DNA of 64,000 nt from Serratia surfactantfaciens (GCF_001642805.2 NZ_CP016948.1:1178001-1242000), one strand, 5' to 3'. Positions 9,131-18,447 are shown, counted from the stretch's first letter. Made by a program: numbers and translations. The notes: a model not told the origin generated them from the letters alone.

Positions 9131-11623
9131 ATGAAGCTGAATAAAAAAGTCCTCTCGTTGCTGACCGCCTCTTCATTCTTGTTGCCGGACACGGCCTGGG
9201 CGGTGACGTTCGATACTTCGCTGCTGGCCGGCGAATCGCGCGATTCCGATCTTTCGCGTTTTTATCTCAACAATGACATGCCTGCCGGCCGGCAGGAGAT
9301 CGATGTGTATGTCAACCATGACTGGAAAGGGCGCTACGCGCTGCTGTTTGGCGCCCAGCGCGACGATATTCAAATCGACTACCGGGATGCGCAGCGGCTG
9401 GGCATCGATCTGAGCCGGTTGCCGGCACCTCAGGCGCCCCAGGAGACGCTGCCAATCGCCACGCTGGTACAGGGCGGGCGGTTTGATATGGACGTCGGCG
9501 CGCTTAGCCTGCGGTTGACGGTGCCGCAGGCGCGGGTCAACCGGTCGGAGGCGGGGTATGTCGATCCCGCCTTTTGGAATCGCGGCATCTCAGCGCTGAC
9601 GCTGGCCTACAACGCGACCTACTATCACGCAGAGACGCACGGCGACGGCAATCGCAGCAACAATGACGATCTCTATACCGGGCTGGAGTCAGGGATCAAC
9701 CTGGCCGGTTGGCAATTTCGCGACAGCAGCAGCTTTCGCCACGGCAGCGGGCGCGGTAGTCACTGGCAGAACAACACGCGCTATCTGCAGCGCGGCTTCG
9801 CCGACATCAAATCCAACCTGACCGTCGGCGATTTTTATTCGCCGGGGGATCTGTTCGACTCGGTGCGCATTCGCGGGGTGGCGCTGGCGTCGGACATCAG
9901 CATGCGCCCCAACTCGCAGCAAGGTTTTTCACCGATCGTTCGGGGCGTGGCGCAAACCAACGCGTTGGTGAAAGTGGTGCAGAACGGCAACGTCATCTAT
10001 CAGGAAAACGTGCCGCCGGGCGCCTTTACGCTCGACAGCATTCAACCTACCGGCTCGGCGGGCGATCTGTGGGTGACGGTCAAAGAAGCGGATGGGCGCG
10101 AGCAGTCGTTCAGCGTGCCGTTTTCCGCCGTGCCCAACATGTTGAAGCAGGGTGTCGGCCAATACAGCGTGCTGGCGGGCAAGGTTAACGAAAGCAATAC
10201 CGATTACGATCCCGGCTTTGTGCAAGGCACCTTGCAGTATGGTTTCAATAACCTGGTGACCGGCTATGCCGGCAGCATTTTGAGCGACGATTATCAGGCC
10301 TGGCTGCTCGGCAGCGGCTGGAACCTGCCGATTGGGGCGGTGTCCATCGATCTGACGCATGCCGATACCCGTCTGAAAAATCGCCGCGAAAGCGGGCAGA
10401 GCTTTCGCATCGCCTACAGTAAATTTCTCGATGTCACCGCCACCAACTTCACGTTGGCGGCCTACCGTTACTCCACCCGCGGTTACTACAGCTTTACCGA
10501 CGCCATTTACTCCAATGACGGCTATCGCCAACTGGAGCGGCAATTTGATCGCTGGCGCGACGAAGAGGGTGTATCGGAACTGGATATGAACACCTGGGAT
10601 GCGCTGCGTTCCGCGCGGCCGAAAAATACCTTTACGCTTAACCTGAACCAGCGCCTGAACGAAGGCTGGGGCACGTTGTTCTTCTCCGGCTCTCAACGCG
10701 ATTACTGGACGGCCAACGCCAAGAGCCGCGAATACCAGCTGGGCTACTCCAACAATCTGGGGCGCGTCAGCTACGCGGTTTCCGCCAGCCGGGTGCGCAA
10801 CAGCCAGCGTGAAGAAGAGACGCGCTATTACCTGTCATTCAGCCTGCCGCTGTCGGTATTCGACAACAACGCCTATCTCAGCACCGGTCTGTCGGCGACG
10901 GACTCCCACTATCAGCAAAGCACGGTCAGCCTGAGCGGCAACGCGCTGGAATCCAACCGCCTGAGTTACTCGCTGAGCGGCAGCAACCGCAGCGGCGGCG
11001 ACAATATGGCCAGCGTCAATGCGGCCTATCGCGCTCGCGCTTCGACGCTGGGCGTCTCCTACAGCGAAGGCAACGATTATCGTCAGAGCGGCCTCAGCGC
11101 ACGCGGCAGCCTGGTGGCGATCCCCTGGCATTTGCTGGCGTCGAACGAAATCGGTAACACCATGACGGTGGTGGAGGCGCCGCAGGCTGCGGGGTTGATG
11201 GTCAACGGCGACGAAAGCATCGTCACCAACGCGCAAGGATTGGCGCTGGTGCCCTACGCCACGCCGTACCGGCAAAACTCGATCACGCTATCGGATACCG
11301 GCCACAGCAGCGGGGCGGAAATCAGCGGCAACGTCGCCAACCACGTGCCTTACTACGGCGCGGTCAGCTACCTGAAATTCGAAACCGATCAACGCCGGCC
11401 ATTCCAGCAACGGGCGCAACGCGCCGATGGCGCGCCGCTGCCGTTCGGCGCCGAAGTGCTGGATGAACACGATCGGTCGGTAGGCTTTGTCGGCCAGGCC
11501 AGCGTGCTGTATCTGCGCGCCGAACAGCCGCCAACGGCGTTGACGGTGCAACTGCGCGATGGCCGCTGCCGCATCGCCAAACCTACTCTGACGCTGGATG
11601 CGTCGCCCGGCGTTTGCCGCTAA
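9131..11623 (+). CDS. Outer-membrane fimbrial usher
   Basis: An 830-residue FimD/PapC-type usher with a signal peptide (ending WA|VTFDTSLL). The N-terminal chaperone-binding domain, the beta-barrel with its plug (PIVRGVAQTNALVKVVQNG), the DLWVTVKEADG segment and C-terminal domains with a late cysteine pair are all visible. It forms the pore that exports and assembles pilus subunits. The length is normal. It follows the chaperone after 15 bp, which indicates one transcript. Confidence 0.95.
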   Translation: MKLNKKVLSLLTASSFLLPDTAWAVTFDTSLLAGESRDSDLSRFYLNNDMPAGRQEIDVYVNHDWKGRYALLFGAQRDDIQIDYRDAQRLGIDLSRLPAPQAPQETLPIATLVQGGRFDMDVGALSLRLTVPQARVNRSEAGYVDPAFWNRGISALTLAYNATYYHAETHGDGNRSNNDDLYTGLESGINLAGWQFRDSSSFRHGSGRGSHWQNNTRYLQRGFADIKSNLTVGDFYSPGDLFDSVRIRGVALASDISMRPNSQQGFSPIVRGVAQTNALVKVVQNGNVIYQENVPPGAFTLDSIQPTGSAGDLWVTVKEADGREQSFSVPFSAVPNMLKQGVGQYSVLAGKVNESNTDYDPGFVQGTLQYGFNNLVTGYAGSILSDDYQAWLLGSGWNLPIGAVSIDLTHADTRLKNRRESGQSFRIAYSKFLDVTATNFTLAAYRYSTRGYYSFTDAIYSNDGYRQLERQFDRWRDEEGVSELDMNTWDALRSARPKNTFTLNLNQRLNEGWGTLFFSGSQRDYWTANAKSREYQLGYSNNLGRVSYAVSASRVRNSQREEETRYYLSFSLPLSVFDNNAYLSTGLSATDSHYQQSTVSLSGNALESNRLSYSLSGSNRSGGDNMASVNAAYRARASTLGVSYSEGNDYRQSGLSARGSLVAIPWHLLASNEIGNTMTVVEAPQAAGLMVNGDESIVTNAQGLALVPYATPYRQNSITLSDTGHSSGAEISGNVANHVPYYGAVSYLKFETDQRRPFQQRAQRADGAPLPFGAEVLDEHDRSVGFVGQASVLYLRAEQPPTALTVQLRDGRCRIAKPTLTLDASPGVCR

Positions 11624-11641
11624 TACAGGATAATCGAACCT

Positions 11642-12712
11642 ATGATCAGGCTGATTTCTTTACTGCTGCTGTCCGGGCTGTTCAGCAGCTATGGCTATGC
11701 TTCCTGCTATGGCAAAGGAGCGGAGTTTGCGCCCCCGATTTTCGTTGATCTCTCCGACAAGCTGAGCGCCAATACGCCGGTCTGGGAGGCGCAATATAAT
11801 ACCCAGTACACCGGCACATTTAACTGCAGCAAGTCCAAAAGCAACTTTTCCTACACCATCAAGCTTTCGCCGAAAGATTCGCAGGCCGCGATTTTCGGTT
11901 TTAACAACGGTCAACAGTGGGTCCGAGCGGAAATCACCAACAAGATAAGCGACAGAACGTTGAGGGGGCGCGGGGAACACTCCGCGTCAGAGTTAAACTC
12001 GCCGATGACCATTCGTTATTCGCTGGTGCAAAAACCCAAAGACGGGCGGGTGGTGCTGGGCGATACCTTGATGCTTGATGACGTTTTACTGGTGAGCGAT
12101 GTGACCGGTATCGGCATTCTGGAATTGCCGTTCTGGCTGCTGGAACAAGTAGGGAAACTGCTCACCTGGTTGCTTACCGGCAACTGGCCTTATGACGATC
12201 GCGACATGTACGGCCAGCCGATGAACATCAAATACGCGCCGAAAACCACCACCTGTCGTTTCGACAATGCCGGCCTGACGGTCAGGTTGCCCAAAATGGG
12301 CGTGGCGCAGGTGCTGAATAACAGCCAACCCGGCTACACACCGTTCTCGCTCACCATCAGCTGCCAGAACATGCAGCAGGAAGGCATCGCCGATCGCGCC
12401 GTAGAGATGTTCCTGTCCAGCAATAACCTGCTGGCCTCTGACGCCAGCGTACTGACCAATGCCAATGCGGGCGGTGCGCAAGGGGTGGGCCTGCGGCTGG
12501 TCAAGCGCGATATGCCGAGCTTGCCGGTGGTATTGTCGCCCTCCAACGTCGATCGCGGCGGCGCCACCTCGCTGTTTCACGTCGCCGCCGGCGGCAGCCT
12601 GAACAGTCACTTCATCATCGGCATGGGCGCTTATTATTACCCTTATCAGCGCGATGGCGTCACGCAGGGGGAAATTAACACCTCGGCTACGTTGAACATC
12701 ATCTATCCCTGA
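11642..12712 (+). CDS. Fimbrial tip adhesin
   Basis: A 356-residue exported protein (signal peptide ending YGYA|SCYG) and the last gene of the operon. The N-terminal part would be the receptor-binding domain. The C-terminal part (about residues 200-356) looks like a pilin domain, with TTTCRFDN and LTISCQNM cysteines and the terminal strand ending SATLNIIYP, suited to donor-strand exchange. Residues about 158-182 form an unusually hydrophobic stretch in the linker. The ligand cannot be predicted. Confidence 0.82.
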   Translation: MIRLISLLLLSGLFSSYGYASCYGKGAEFAPPIFVDLSDKLSANTPVWEAQYNTQYTGTFNCSKSKSNFSYTIKLSPKDSQAAIFGFNNGQQWVRAEITNKISDRTLRGRGEHSASELNSPMTIRYSLVQKPKDGRVVLGDTLMLDDVLLVSDVTGIGILELPFWLLEQVGKLLTWLLTGNWPYDDRDMYGQPMNIKYAPKTTTCRFDNAGLTVRLPKMGVAQVLNNSQPGYTPFSLTISCQNMQQEGIADRAVEMFLSSNNLLASDASVLTNANAGGAQGVGLRLVKRDMPSLPVVLSPSNVDRGGATSLFHVAAGGSLNSHFIIGMGAYYYPYQRDGVTQGEINTSATLNIIYP

Positions 12713-12752
12713 GAGGAATGGGCTGGGAAGCACCGGTGAGCCGCCGTCTCGC

Positions 12753-13229
12753 TCATCGGTCCTTTCCGGCGCCATGTTCGAGAATCTGTGCGCCGGTGCC
12801 CTGTTGGCCCAGAATATCGTTTGGGTTACGCAGCGGGCAGTCGGCAAGCGACAGGCAACCGCAGCCGATGCAGCCGTCGAGATGGTCGCGCAGCATGGTC
12901 AGCCGTTGAATGCGCTCATCGAGCGTTTTGCGCCAGGCGGAGGACAACACGCCCCATTGCTCCGAGGTCAGCTTGCTGCCGGCGGAAAAGCGGCCCAGCG
13001 TGGCGCGGATCTCCTCCAGCGGAATGCCTGCGCTTTGCGCGATCTTGATCACCGCGATGTAACGCAGCACCACCGGCGTGTAGCGGCGCTGGTTGCCGGC
13101 GTTGCGCGTCGCCTGAATCAGCCCCTTGCTCTCGTAAAAGTGCAAAGCGGACACTGCTACGCCACTGCGTTTCGCCACCTCTCCCACGGTCAGCAGCCGA
13201 TAGTTGTCAATCGGTTCATTTCTTGCCAT
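12753..13229 (-). CDS. soxR: Redox-sensitive transcriptional activator SoxR
   Basis: A 158-residue MerR-family regulator. The N-terminal winged helix ([20 protein letters not shown]) and the C-terminal [2Fe-2S] ligand cluster [12 protein letters not shown] are both intact and very close to E. coli SoxR. Oxidation of the cluster by redox-cycling compounds activates its target promoter. No soxS lies beside it; the divergent neighbour is an RND efflux pair with a SoxR-type promoter, as in pseudomonads. Convergent with the adhesin gene. Confidence 0.96.
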   Translation of the reverse strand: MARNEPIDNYRLLTVGEVAKRSGVAVSALHFYESKGLIQATRNAGNQRRYTPVVLRYIAVIKIAQSAGIPLEEIRATLGRFSAGSKLTSEQWGVLSSAWRKTLDERIQRLTMLRDHLDGCIGCGCLSLADCPLRNPNDILGQQGTGAQILEHGAGKDR

Positions 13230-13244
13230 TCCACATCCCTTAGC

Positions 13245-13275
13245 TTGACCTCAAGTTAACCTGAGGTTTTATAGT
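13245..13275 (+). promoter_or_regulatory. SoxR operator and SoxR-dependent promoter
   Basis: TTGACC (13245-13250) and TATAGT (13270-13275) are separated by 19 bp, the over-long spacer typical of SoxR and other MerR-family promoters. Between them is the near-perfect dyad CCTCAAGTTAACCTGAGG (13249-13266), almost identical to the E. coli soxS operator. It drives the efflux genes and overlaps the soxR upstream region. Confidence 0.93.
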
Positions 13276-13374
13276 GCAGCCAGCCGGGCTTGGCAACCGG
13301 CATCTCTCGTCACCTGCCTGCGCTGCGTCGGGGGAAGGATGGCTTTGGCTGTAAAATCAGGAAGAAACCGTTAC

Positions 13375-14460
13375 ATGATGAAACGATACCTCATTATTGC
13401 CGCACTGTTGGCGGCGGTCGCCGTCGCTGCGGTAGCGATGCGCTCCACCGCCCGGCAAAGCGAAGGCGCGCCGGCCTATCCGCCGGTAAAAGTGGCGCTG
13501 GCGCCGGCCCTGCGTGAACAAACGGCGCGCAGCTATGCCGGCGTGGGCGAGCTGGAAGCGGCCAGCCAGGTGGAGGTCGCGGCGGAGACCAGCGGCCGCA
13601 TCACGCGCATTCTGTTCGAGTCCGGCCAAACGGTGCGGCAGGGGCAACTGCTGGTGCAGCTCAACGATGCGGTCGAGCAAGCGGAGCTGGTACGCCTGCA
13701 GGCGCAGCTGCGCAATGCCGATCTGCTGCTGGGGCGCATGCGCAAGCTGATGAACCTTAACGCCACCGCGCGGCAGCAGTTGGACGATGCGCTGGCTGAA
13801 CGGGATATGGCGCTCGGTGCGGTGCAGGAAACGCAGGCCAAAATCGCCCAGAAGGCGATCCGCGCGCCGTTCTCCGGCGTCATCGGCATTCGCCGCGTGC
13901 ATGAAGGGCAATACCTCAACGCCGCCGAGGCGGTGGCCAACCTGGTGGATGCCGATACGCTGCGGGTCAATTTCTCGCTGGACGAACAAAGCAGCGCCGG
14001 ATTGGCGTTGGGCCAGGCGGTATCGGTGCAGGTCGGCGCCTATCCCGATCGCGCTTTCCCCGCCGTTATTACCGCTATCGATCCGATGATCGGCAAATCT
14101 CGCACCGTACAGGTGCAGGCGACGTTGACTAACCGCCAGGGATTGCTGAAGGCCGGCATGTACGCCGGCATTCGCGTCACGCAGCAACAGCGCGTGGCGG
14201 TGCTGACGGTGCCGGAAACGGCGCTGACCTATACGGCGTACGGCGATACCGTGTTCGTCGCACAGCAGGGTGAAAAGGGCATGGTGGTCAAGCGCGTCTC
14301 GGTCACCGTGGGCGAACGCAATGACGGGCGCGTCGAGATCGTCAGCGGCCTGCAGGAAGGCGAGCGGGTGGTGACCTCGGGCCAGCTCAAACTGAGTGAC
14401 GGCATGGCGGCCGAGCCGGTGGCGCAGGATACCCTGAGCGCCGCCCAGGCCGGTTCCTGA
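13375..14460 (+). CDS. RND efflux periplasmic adaptor (membrane fusion protein)
   Basis: A 361-residue adaptor with an N-terminal signal/anchor (MMKRYLIIAALLAAVAVAAVA), a barrel-sandwich/lipoyl-like domain (GRITRILFESGQTVRQGQLL), a short alpha-hairpin around QAQLRNADLLLGRMRKL, and the closing KAIRAPFSGVIGIRRVHEGQ motif. It would join the inner-membrane pump to an outer-membrane channel. The ATG at 13375 lies 10 bp after AGGAAG; the ATG at 13339 is too close to its purine run. First gene downstream of the SoxR promoter. Confidence 0.93.
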   Translation: MMKRYLIIAALLAAVAVAAVAMRSTARQSEGAPAYPPVKVALAPALREQTARSYAGVGELEAASQVEVAAETSGRITRILFESGQTVRQGQLLVQLNDAVEQAELVRLQAQLRNADLLLGRMRKLMNLNATARQQLDDALAERDMALGAVQETQAKIAQKAIRAPFSGVIGIRRVHEGQYLNAAEAVANLVDADTLRVNFSLDEQSSAGLALGQAVSVQVGAYPDRAFPAVITAIDPMIGKSRTVQVQATLTNRQGLLKAGMYAGIRVTQQQRVAVLTVPETALTYTAYGDTVFVAQQGEKGMVVKRVSVTVGERNDGRVEIVSGLQEGERVVTSGQLKLSDGMAAEPVAQDTLSAAQAGS

Positions 14461-14470
14461 GGAGAGACCG

Positions 14471-17400
14471 ATGACATTTACCGATCTGTTCGTGCGCCGG
14501 CCAGTGCTGGCGCTGGTGGTCAGCACGCTGATCCTGCTGTTCGGCGCGCTGGCGCTCAGCCAATTGCCGATTCGCCAATACCCGCTGCTGGAAAATTCGA
14601 CCATCACCATCAGCACCGACTATCCCGGTGCCTCGTCCGAGCTGATGCAGGGCTTCGTCACGCAGCCGATCGCCCAGGCGGTGTCGTCCGTCGAAGGCGT
14701 TGATTACCTTTCTTCCTCGTCGGTGCAGGGGCGCAGCGTGGTGACGGTGCGCATGGCGCTGAACCGCGATTCCACCCAGGCGTTGACCGAGGTGATGGCC
14801 AAGGTCAATCAGGTGCGTTACAAGTTGCCGGAGCAGGCATACGATCCGGTGATTGAGCGTTCCGCCGGTGAAGCCACCGCCGTGGCCTATGTCGGTTTCT
14901 CCAGTAAAACGCTGTCCACGCCGGCGCTGAGCGAATACCTGACGCGGGTGGTGGAGCCGATGTTCACCACCATCGACGGCGTCGCCAAGGTTGAAGTGTT
15001 CGGCGGGCAAAAAATGGCGATGCGCCTGTGGCTGGACAGCGATCGGCTGGCGGGCCGCGGCCTGACCGCCGCCGACGTGGCCGACGCGGTGCGGCGCAAC
15101 AACTATCAGGCGGCGCCGGGCAAGGTGAAAGGGCAGTATGTGGTCGCCAACGTGCGGGTGAATACCGATCTCACCAGCGTGGAGGAGTTTCGCAATCTGG
15201 TGGTGCGCAACGACGGTAACGGCCTGGTGCGCTTGAAAGACGTCGGCACCGTGGAGCTGGGCGCCGCGGCCACGGAGACCAGCGCGCTGATGGATGGCGA
15301 ACCGGCGGTGTTCCTCGGCGTCTTCCCCACGCCGACCGGTAATCCGCTGGTGATCGTCGACGGCATTCGTCACCTGATGCCGGCGATCGACAAGATGCAG
15401 CCGCCGGGCGTGAAGATGGCGCTGGCGTTTGAAACCGCGCGCTTTATTCAGGCCTCGATCGATGAAGTGGTGCATACCCTGCTGGAAGCGCTGGCGATCG
15501 TAGTGGCGGTGATCTACCTGTGTCTGGGATCGCTGCGCACCGTGTTGATCCCGGTGGTGACCATTCCCTTGTCGATTCTCGGTGCCGCCGGGCTGATGCT
15601 GGCCTTTGGCTTCAGCGTCAATCTGCTGACGCTGCTGGCGATGGTTCTGGCGATCGGTCTGGTGGTGGACGACGCCATCGTGGTGGTGGAGAACGTGCAT
15701 CGCCATATCGAAGAGGGGAAAACGCCGCTGGCGGCGGCGATGATCGGCGCGCGCGAGGTGGCGGGGCCGGTGATCGCCATGACTCTGACGCTGGCGGCGG
15801 TCTATGCGCCGATCGGCCTGATGGGCGGGCTGACCGGTGCACTGTTCCGCGAGTTCGCGCTGACGCTGGCCGGCGCGGTGGTGGTGTCCGGCGTGGTGGC
15901 GCTGACGTTGTCGCCGGTGATGAGTTCTCTCCTGCTGCCCGCCAAACAGAGCGAAGGGCGCGTGGCGCGCGCCGCCGAGTGGTTCTTCGGCGGCCTGACG
16001 CGGCGCTATGCCCGCGCGCTGGATTTCTCGCTGCATCACCGTTGGCTGACCGGAGCGCTGGCGCTGCTGGTGATGATCAGCCTGCCGCTGCTGTATCTGA
16101 TGCCGCAGCGCGAGCTGGCGCCGACCGAGGATCAGGCCATCGTACTGACCGCCATCAAGGCGCCGCAGCACGCTAACCTGAACTATGTCGAACGCTTCGC
16201 CTATAAGCTGGATGAGGTCTACAACCGCATGCCGGAAACCGAAAGCCGTTGGATCATCAACGGCAGCGACGGCACGGCGTCCGGCATCGGCGGCATCAAC
16301 CTGACGCTATGGCAGGCGCGCCAGCGCTCGGCGTCGGCGGTGCAGGCCGATCTGCAACGGGCGGTGAACGATGTCGAAGGCACTAGCATTTTCGCCTTCC
16401 AGCTGCCCGCTTTGCCGGGCTCCACCGGTGGGCTGCCGGTGCAGATGGTGTTGCGCACGCCGCAGGACTACCCGCAGCTGTACCGCACCCTGGAAGAGGT
16501 CAAGCAGAACGCCAGAAACAGCGGCCTGTTTATGGTGGTAGACAGCGATTTGGACTACAACAATCCGCTGGCGGAGGTGCACATCGACCGCGCCAAGGCC
16601 AACAGCCTGGGGATCCGCATGAGCGACATCGGCGAATCGCTGGCGGTGCTGGTGGGCGAGAACTACCTCAACCGCTTCGGCATGGACGGGCGCGCCTATG
16701 ATGTGATCCCGCAGAGCCTGCGCGAACAGCGGCTGACGCCGCAGGCGCTGGCGCGGCAGTATGTCCGCACGCTGGACAATACGCTGGTGCCGCTCTCCAC
16801 CGTGGTGTCGGTGGCCGTTAAGGTCGAGCCGAACAAGCTGACCCAGTTCAACCAGCAGAACGCGGCCACCCTGCAGGCGATCCCCGCGCCCGGCGTTTCG
16901 ATGGGCGAAGCGGTAGCGTTCCTCGAACGGCAGGCGAATGCGCTGCCGGCCGAATTCAGCCACGATTGGCAGGGGGATTCGCGCCAGTATACCCAGGAAG
17001 GCAGCGCGCTGGCGTTCGCGTTCCTGGCGGCGCTGGTCATCATCTACCTGGTGCTGGCGGCGCAGTACGAGAGCCTGAAGGATCCGTTGATCATTCTGAT
17101 CACCGTGCCGCTGTCGATCTGCGGCGCCTTGCTGCCGTTGGCGCTGGGCTATGCGACGATGAATATCTATACCCAGGTCGGGCTGGTGACCCTGATCGGG
17201 CTTATCAGCAAGCACGGCATTTTGATGGTGGAGTTCGCCAACGAGCTGCAGATGCATCAAGGGCTGGCGCGGCGCGCCGCGATTTTGCAGGCGGCGAAAA
17301 TTCGTCTGCGGCCGGTGCTGATGACCACCGGGGCGATGGTGTTCGGCCTGATCCCGCTGTTGTTCGCCAGCGGCGCCGGCGCCGCCAGCCGCTTCGGTCT

Positions 17401-17551
17401 GGGCTTGGTGATCGTATCCGGCATGCTGGTGGGCACGCTGTTTACCCTGTTCGTGTTGCCGACGGTGTATACGTTGCTGGCACGCGACCACGCGGTAGCC
17501 TCACCTCGTCAGCGCGAGTTGGCCGCTGCGCAAAAGGCGCTGACGGAGTAA
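14471..17551 (+). CDS. RND multidrug efflux permease (MexI-like)
   Basis: A 1026-residue proton-driven pump of the HAE1 family, with 12 predicted transmembrane helices and two large periplasmic loops. The TM4 proton-relay aspartates are in IGLVVDDAIVVVENVHRH. The start FTDLFVRRPVLALVVSTL and the LISKHGILMVEFANEL segment are typical. It follows the adaptor by 10 bp with a GGAGAG ribosome site. There is no outer-membrane component in the operon, so it probably uses a TolC homologue. Substrates are unknown; the SoxR control suggests redox-active compounds. Confidence 0.95.
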   Translation: MTFTDLFVRRPVLALVVSTLILLFGALALSQLPIRQYPLLENSTITISTDYPGASSELMQGFVTQPIAQAVSSVEGVDYLSSSSVQGRSVVTVRMALNRDSTQALTEVMAKVNQVRYKLPEQAYDPVIERSAGEATAVAYVGFSSKTLSTPALSEYLTRVVEPMFTTIDGVAKVEVFGGQKMAMRLWLDSDRLAGRGLTAADVADAVRRNNYQAAPGKVKGQYVVANVRVNTDLTSVEEFRNLVVRNDGNGLVRLKDVGTVELGAAATETSALMDGEPAVFLGVFPTPTGNPLVIVDGIRHLMPAIDKMQPPGVKMALAFETARFIQASIDEVVHTLLEALAIVVAVIYLCLGSLRTVLIPVVTIPLSILGAAGLMLAFGFSVNLLTLLAMVLAIGLVVDDAIVVVENVHRHIEEGKTPLAAAMIGAREVAGPVIAMTLTLAAVYAPIGLMGGLTGALFREFALTLAGAVVVSGVVALTLSPVMSSLLLPAKQSEGRVARAAEWFFGGLTRRYARALDFSLHHRWLTGALALLVMISLPLLYLMPQRELAPTEDQAIVLTAIKAPQHANLNYVERFAYKLDEVYNRMPETESRWIINGSDGTASGIGGINLTLWQARQRSASAVQADLQRAVNDVEGTSIFAFQLPALPGSTGGLPVQMVLRTPQDYPQLYRTLEEVKQNARNSGLFMVVDSDLDYNNPLAEVHIDRAKANSLGIRMSDIGESLAVLVGENYLNRFGMDGRAYDVIPQSLREQRLTPQALARQYVRTLDNTLVPLSTVVSVAVKVEPNKLTQFNQQNAATLQAIPAPGVSMGEAVAFLERQANALPAEFSHDWQGDSRQYTQEGSALAFAFLAALVIIYLVLAAQYESLKDPLIILITVPLSICGALLPLALGYATMNIYTQVGLVTLIGLISKHGILMVEFANELQMHQGLARRAAILQAAKIRLRPVLMTTGAMVFGLIPLLFASGAGAASRFGLGLVIVSGMLVGTLFTLFVLPTVYTLLARDHAVASPRQRELAAAQKALTE

Positions 17552-17576
17552 GCCGCCGGCGCCCGCGTGAAAAATA

Positions 17577-17598
17577 AACCCGCCTCGGCGGGTTTTTT
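17577..17598. terminator. Bidirectional terminator between the RND permease and nuclease genes
   Basis: The stem AACCCGCC/GGCGGGTT with a 2-nt loop is followed by TTTT on the plus strand and by an A/T-rich run on the other side. It lies between two convergent genes. Confidence 0.85.
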
Positions 17599-17600
17599 CG

Positions 17601-18401
17601 TCAGTTTTTGCAGCCCATCAACTCCGGCAGCACGCCGGGTTTGCTCTTCAGCGAAGCCTGCACGTCGTCCGGCAGACCGGCCCAGATGATCAGACCGGTG
17701 CGTTTCTCAATTTCGTCCACCGTCACGCGGAATTGGCAGAAATCGGCGCCCTTCGGCGTGTTCTGGTCGAACAGGAAGGCGGCGTAGTGGTTTACCGCCG
17801 GGCTGTTGTTGATAAAAATCACCTTCCAGTAGGCGCTGGGGATGGTGTGCGCTTTCTGGGTGCCCGGCAGTTTGCCCATATCGCGTTCATACAGCGGTCC
17901 GGTCACGGTATAGACCGAAGAGATGTCGGCGCGATCGATCAGCTTGCGTTCCTGGTCTTCCAGCCGTGCCCAGGCGCCCTGGTTCAGATCGGACTTTTGC
18001 GGCGTGATGTTGGACAGATAGTTCAGCGATTCCCAGTCGGAAACGCCTGCCAGAGAAGCCAGCGGTGCCTGATGGCCGCGATCGACCTTCAGCGCCGCGT
18101 TGGCGCCGGTGTAATCGGCGGGCGCCAGGGTATCCGCCGGATTGAGCGCCGGATCGGTTTTCCAGTTGCGCGTCTTGCCGCTGGCTGGCGTGTCTTTGGT
18201 GATGTGATAGGCCACCCAGTTGGCGAACTTGGTGGTGCTGTTGTTATTCAATGTATAAGCATGACGCACGATCGACACGTTGCTGCTGCCGCCGGTCGGG
18301 CAGCCGACCGCGCAGTTGTCGATGGATTCGAGCGTGTCGGCCGACGCCTGTGCGGCGAACAGCAGGGCGACCAGGGCCAACATCTTGTTGTTAAAGCGCA
18401 T
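17601..18401 (-). CDS. nucA: Secreted non-specific DNA/RNA endonuclease (Serratia nuclease)
   Basis: The 266-residue precursor of the well-known S. marcescens extracellular nuclease (the enzyme sold as Benzonase), a His-Me-finger enzyme cutting DNA and RNA with Mg2+. The signal peptide ends AAQASA, and the mature protein begins DTLESIDNC. The active-site motif DRGH (catalytic His89 of the mature enzyme) and the disulfide cysteines are present. As remembered, the sequence is nearly identical to the published enzyme. I chose the ATG at 18401, with GAGG eight bases upstream; an in-frame ATG at 18407 is too close. A LexA-like box lies just upstream. Confidence 0.98.
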   Translation of the reverse strand: MRFNNKMLALVALLFAAQASADTLESIDNCAVGCPTGGSSNVSIVRHAYTLNNNSTTKFANWVAYHITKDTPASGKTRNWKTDPALNPADTLAPADYTGANAALKVDRGHQAPLASLAGVSDWESLNYLSNITPQKSDLNQGAWARLEDQERKLIDRADISSVYTVTGPLYERDMGKLPGTQKAHTIPSAYWKVIFINNSPAVNHYAAFLFDQNTPKGADFCQFRVTVDEIEKRTGLIIWAGLPDDVQASLKSKPGVLPELMGCKN

Positions 18402-18427
18402 ATTCATATCCTCAATAAGTTAAAATG

Positions 18428-18447
18428 TACTGTATATATTTACAGTG
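18428..18447 (-). promoter_or_regulatory. LexA-like SOS box upstream of the nuclease gene
   Basis: TACTGTATATATTTACAGTG contains the CTG-N10-CAG core with an AT-rich middle, one base off the ideal TATATATATA spacer. Its centre is about 36 bp before the nuclease start codon, so it should overlap the core promoter. RecA/SOS dependence of nuclease production is reported for S. marcescens as far as I recall. Confidence 0.8.

Noticed and set aside
13357..14616. Minus-strand open frame of 419 codons
   Set aside because: Antisense to the efflux adaptor gene, with no ribosome site or domain.
14387..16171. Minus-strand open frame of 594 codons, His/Arg/Gln-rich
   Set aside because: It is antisense to the RND permease; its biased composition is what the opposite strand of a GC-rich membrane-protein gene gives.
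18426..18444. NucC/Ogr-type site (TGT-N12-ACA) at the nuclease promoter
   Set aside because: The only close match has 13 bases between TGT and ACA; the same bases form a far better LexA box.
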